From assembly GCA_035576005.1 (NCBI GenBank), contig DATLXH010000179.1:24804-88803 (forward strand): 64,000 nucleotides of DNA. Direction: 5' to 3'. Positions 61,827 to 64,000 of this stretch are shown in pieces (positions within the stretch are counted from its first letter, which is position 1; each line of letters starts with the position of its first letter). Made by a program: the position numbers and the translations under genes. Below the pieces are notes generated by a model. The model saw only the letters and a program-made list of their open reading frames with translations. It ran no database searches and had not been told where the DNA came from. This stretch comes from DATLXH01 sp035576005 (lineage in GTDB: Bacteria; Acidobacteriota; Thermoanaerobaculia; Gp7-AA8).

Positions 61827-62627
61827 ATGACATTACCCCTATCGACTACCAGGATCGCGTTCATCGGCGGCATTTACTCGAACTATCAGGCGCTGCAGGC
61901 GACGCTCGCCGACATCGACCGTCGCGGAGTGGACGGAACATGGTTCCTGGGGGATCTCGGAGCATTCGGGCCGCACCCGGATCGTGTTCCCGAACTTCTG
62001 ATCGAGAGGAAGATCCCGGGAATCCAGGGGAATTACGAGCAGTCGCTATCCAGTGGAGCAACGGACTGCAACTGCGGCTATACCGATCCTCGTGACAACG
62101 TTTACGCTCAACTTTCGTACGACTACACGGCGACCCACACTTCAGACGCGCTCAAGCGCTGGATGGGCGGGCTTCCGCTGACCGTCAGGCTCGAGCTCGG
62201 AGATCTTCGCGTCCTGCTCAGTCACGGATCGCCTCGGCGGATCAACGAGTTTCTCTGGCGATCGTCATCACCCGATCCGTTCCTCAACAAGCTATGCGAC
62301 GACTATGAAACCGACGTGATCGTGTGTACACATACCGGGCTCCACTGGCACCGAGCCCTTGGTGGGAAGCGACATGTCGTCAATGCCGGTGTGATCGGGC
62401 GTCCGGCGAACGATGGCGGAACGAATGTCTGGTACACGATCGTTTCGGTCCGCGGCTCCGAGCTTGCGGTCGAGTTCGTTCCTGTGATCTACGATCATCA
62501 GCTGCTCATGCGCGAAATGAGTGCAGAGCAATTGCCGACCGAGTTCATCGAGACGATCGCGACGGGCTGGTGGACCACGTGCCTGGAGGCGCTCCCGACC
62601 AAAGAGCGTTCAGCCGGGAAATTCTGA
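61827..62627 (+). CDS. calcineurin-like phosphoesterase family protein with altered metal site
   Basis: 266 residues from the ATG at 61827; an ATG at 61791 is an alternative. The fold is clear from WFLGDLGAFGPHPDRVPELL, IQGNYEQSL, LLSHGSPRRINEF, CTHTGLHWHRALGGKRHVVN and AGVIGRPAND. But the first motif reads FIGGIYSNYQAL where DIHGN is normal, so the DxH ligands are Gly and Tyr, and GNHD/E reads GNYE. The second Asp, the Asn and the later His residues remain. A cysteine pair (DCNCGYTDPRD) is unusual. It may bind fewer metals, use another metal, or be non-catalytic. Linked to the radical SAM gene (47-base gap). Confidence 0.85.
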   Translation: MTLPLSTTRIAFIGGIYSNYQALQATLADIDRRGVDGTWFLGDLGAFGPHPDRVPELLIERKIPGIQGNYEQSLSSGATDCNCGYTDPRDNVYAQLSYDYTATHTSDALKRWMGGLPLTVRLELGDLRVLLSHGSPRRINEFLWRSSSPDPFLNKLCDDYETDVIVCTHTGLHWHRALGGKRHVVNAGVIGRPANDGGTNVWYTIVSVRGSELAVEFVPVIYDHQLLMREMSAEQLPTEFIETIATGWWTTCLEALPTKERSAGKF

Positions 62628-62660
62628 TCGGGCGCTACTGAGCCGCGCAGCGGCGTCTCC

Positions 62661-62709
62661 CTCTCCCCGGCGGGGAGAGGGAAGCGAGCGAAGCGAAGCA
62701 GGGAGAGGG
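62661..62709. repeat. CTCTCCC-type repeat
   Basis: ctctccccggcggggagagg followed by gcgagcgaagcgaagcag and gggagagggg, the same block as positions 1-45. Confidence 0.85.
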
Positions 62710-62735
62710 GCGTGAAAGTCCTGAGACTCAGGTGT

Positions 62736-62920
62736 TAACCCGCATTTCTCACAGACCTTCGCCGCGAGACGACGGATAGCGGCCTGTCTGCTTCGTTGCA
62801 CGGCAATTTCGCTCCTCGACATAGTGTCGACTATGCCTTCGTCGCAAAATCGCCGTGCGCCTCGCATCCAAGCCACTCTCCGCCGTCTCACGACAAAGGC
62901 CTGTGAGAAATGCGGGCCTA
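62736..62920. mobile_element. MITE-like element, second complete copy (inverted)
   Basis: 185 bp with imperfect terminal inverted repeats (taacccgcatttctcacaga / aatgcgggccta). The interior is the reverse complement of the 57.96-kb copy. Its last bases form the stop codon of the antiporter gene. Confidence 0.85.
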
Positions 62921-64000
62921 GTCGCCATCTTCCATCGTTTCCGTTACCACGTCGCACACGCCGCTGTCAGGATCCTCGGGGGTCCGAGCCGTATTCGCCA
63001 GCAACGCACGCAACGTTGGTGGGGCGACGAAGGTCGTGATCATCACCATCAACGCAACCGAGCTGTAAAGTCCTGCCGAAAGGAGACCGGCCGAGAGGCC
63101 GAGCTGCGCGAATATCAGACCCACTTCGCCGCGCGGCACCATCCCGACCCCGATGACGATCTTGCGCAGCGGACGGCCGAACGCGAAGAAGCCGGCGAGC
63201 AGCTTCCCGACGATCGCCACCAGCGTGAGCAGCATCCCCACGATGAAGAACTGCCGCGTGTCGGCGCTGAACGGGTTGATGGCCTTGAGGTCGACCGCCG
63301 CGCCCACTGACACGAAGAAGATGGGAATGAAGAACTGCGCCACGTCGTAGACCTCGTGCTCGATGTCCTTGCCGCGATCGGTCTTCGCCAGGACGAGACC
63401 CGCGGCGAAGGCGCCGATGATGAGTGCGGACCCGACTGCTGACGCGAGCCAGGCCAGTCCGAAGGCGAACATGATCGATGCGAAGAAGAGCGCCTTGCCG
63501 ACTCGCAGCCGCGTGATGATGGCGATGAGGCGGGGAGCGAGCAGCGAGCCGATGACGACCGCAAGAATGACGAAGCCGAAGGCAACGGCGAAGATTCTGC
63601 TCACGCCGCCGACTGTTAGACTATCGCCGGCCGCAACCGCGCTGATGACCGAGAGCAGGACAAGCCCGAGGATGTCGTCCACGACGGCGGCGCCGAGGAT
63701 CACCTGCGCTTCGTCGCTTTTGAGATGACCGAGGTCCGACAGGACGCGGGCGGTGATGCCGACGGACGTGGCGGTCAGCGCCGCGCCGAGGAAGACCGCG
63801 ACCGTGGTCGGGTAGTTCAGCCAGATGCCGACGCCGTATCCCGCGACGAAAGGAAGCGCCACACCGGCCGCTGCGACGGCGAGGGATGCGCCGCCGACTG
63901 ACAGGAGTCGCTTGATGTCTGTCTCCAGTCCGATGAGGAAAAGCAGGAGGAGCACACCGAGCTCGGAGAGGACGTGCAACATCGGATCGTGCGCGTCGAT
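62918..64000 (-). CDS. CPA2-family monovalent cation/proton antiporter (partial)
   Basis: The N-terminus lies outside the window: the frame is open to the last base and reads DPMLHVLSELGVLLLLFLIGLETD, a segment that is normally internal. About ten hydrophobic helices follow. GAALTATSVGITARVLSDL and GAAVVDDILGLVLLS hold the ND/DD-type ion site, and GMVPRGEVGLIFAQLG is typical. It exchanges K+ or Na+ for protons. No TrkA-N domain follows; the stop comes from a MITE-like element, so a C-terminal part could have been lost. Confidence 0.92.
   Translation of the reverse strand: MDAHDPMLHVLSELGVLLLLFLIGLETDIKRLLSVGGASLAVAAAGVALPFVAGYGVGIWLNYPTTVAVFLGAALTATSVGITARVLSDLGHLKSDEAQVILGAAVVDDILGLVLLSVISAVAAGDSLTVGGVSRIFAVAFGFVILAVVIGSLLAPRLIAIITRLRVGKALFFASIMFAFGLAWLASAVGSALIIGAFAAGLVLAKTDRGKDIEHEVYDVAQFFIPIFFVSVGAAVDLKAINPFSADTRQFFIVGMLLTLVAIVGKLLAGFFAFGRPLRKIVIGVGMVPRGEVGLIFAQLGLSAGLLSAGLYSSVALMVMITTFVAPPTLRALLANTARTPEDPDSGVCDVVTETMEDGD

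Overview
The window is GC-rich bacterial chromosome with 52 protein-coding features: 50 intact genes, one gene cut by the window edge and one broken gene. No rRNA, tRNA or CRISPR array was seen. An Oar-type TonB receptor with an N-terminal carboxypeptidase-regulatory-like domain, a PknB-type membrane kinase with TPRs and a very high density of palindromic intergenic repeats suggest an Acidobacteriota-like organism. That is an inference from gene style, not from a marker gene.

Layout. 0-11 kb: lytic transglycosylase and a small membrane protein (minus), proS, enolase, a PhyH-type dioxygenase, uvrA. 11-15 kb: a minus-strand operon of carbamoyltransferase, SxtJ-like protein, a 50-residue DUF5989-type peptide and an SGNH hydrolase, beside a secreted protein of unknown function. 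17-24 kb: Ser/Thr kinase, a shortened TldD/TldE-like pair, a biotin-dependent carboxyltransferase. 24-28 kb: TonB receptor and a small lipoprotein. 28-35 kb: a housekeeping run rplU-rpmA-obgE-nadD-rsfS, an NtrC-like AAA+ protein with degraded motifs, rlmH, a DksA-type zinc finger protein, holA. 35-40 kb (minus): deoxynucleoside kinase, panB, panC, a broken panD, and mtnA with a DUF4149-like gene. 40-45 kb: gap, pgk, CYTH protein, sugar nucleotidyltransferase. 45-52 kb: a catabolic cluster. 52-64 kb: GGDEF-EAL protein, a DUF2064 protein, an OprP-like porin with a complete ABC importer, radical SAM protein and calcineurin-like protein, and a partial CPA2 antiporter.

Most interesting gene set: at 45.8-52.4 kb a luciferase-like flavin monooxygenase, an asparaginase-II family protein and an aminomuconate-type semialdehyde dehydrogenase precede both subunits of a 2-aminophenol 1,6-dioxygenase-like enzyme. 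The alpha subunit is fused in one reading frame to a RidA-type 2-aminomuconate deaminase domain. Ring opening, aldehyde oxidation and deamination of an aminophenol-like compound are therefore encoded together, but the usual lower-pathway genes are absent here.

Second theme: repeats. At least four palindromic families fill the intergenic space. One is MITE-like (183 bp, perfect 24-bp terminal inverted repeats, seven full or partial copies). Two families sit inside what was panD, leaving only its two ends. Another supplies the last codons and stops of proS and uvrA.
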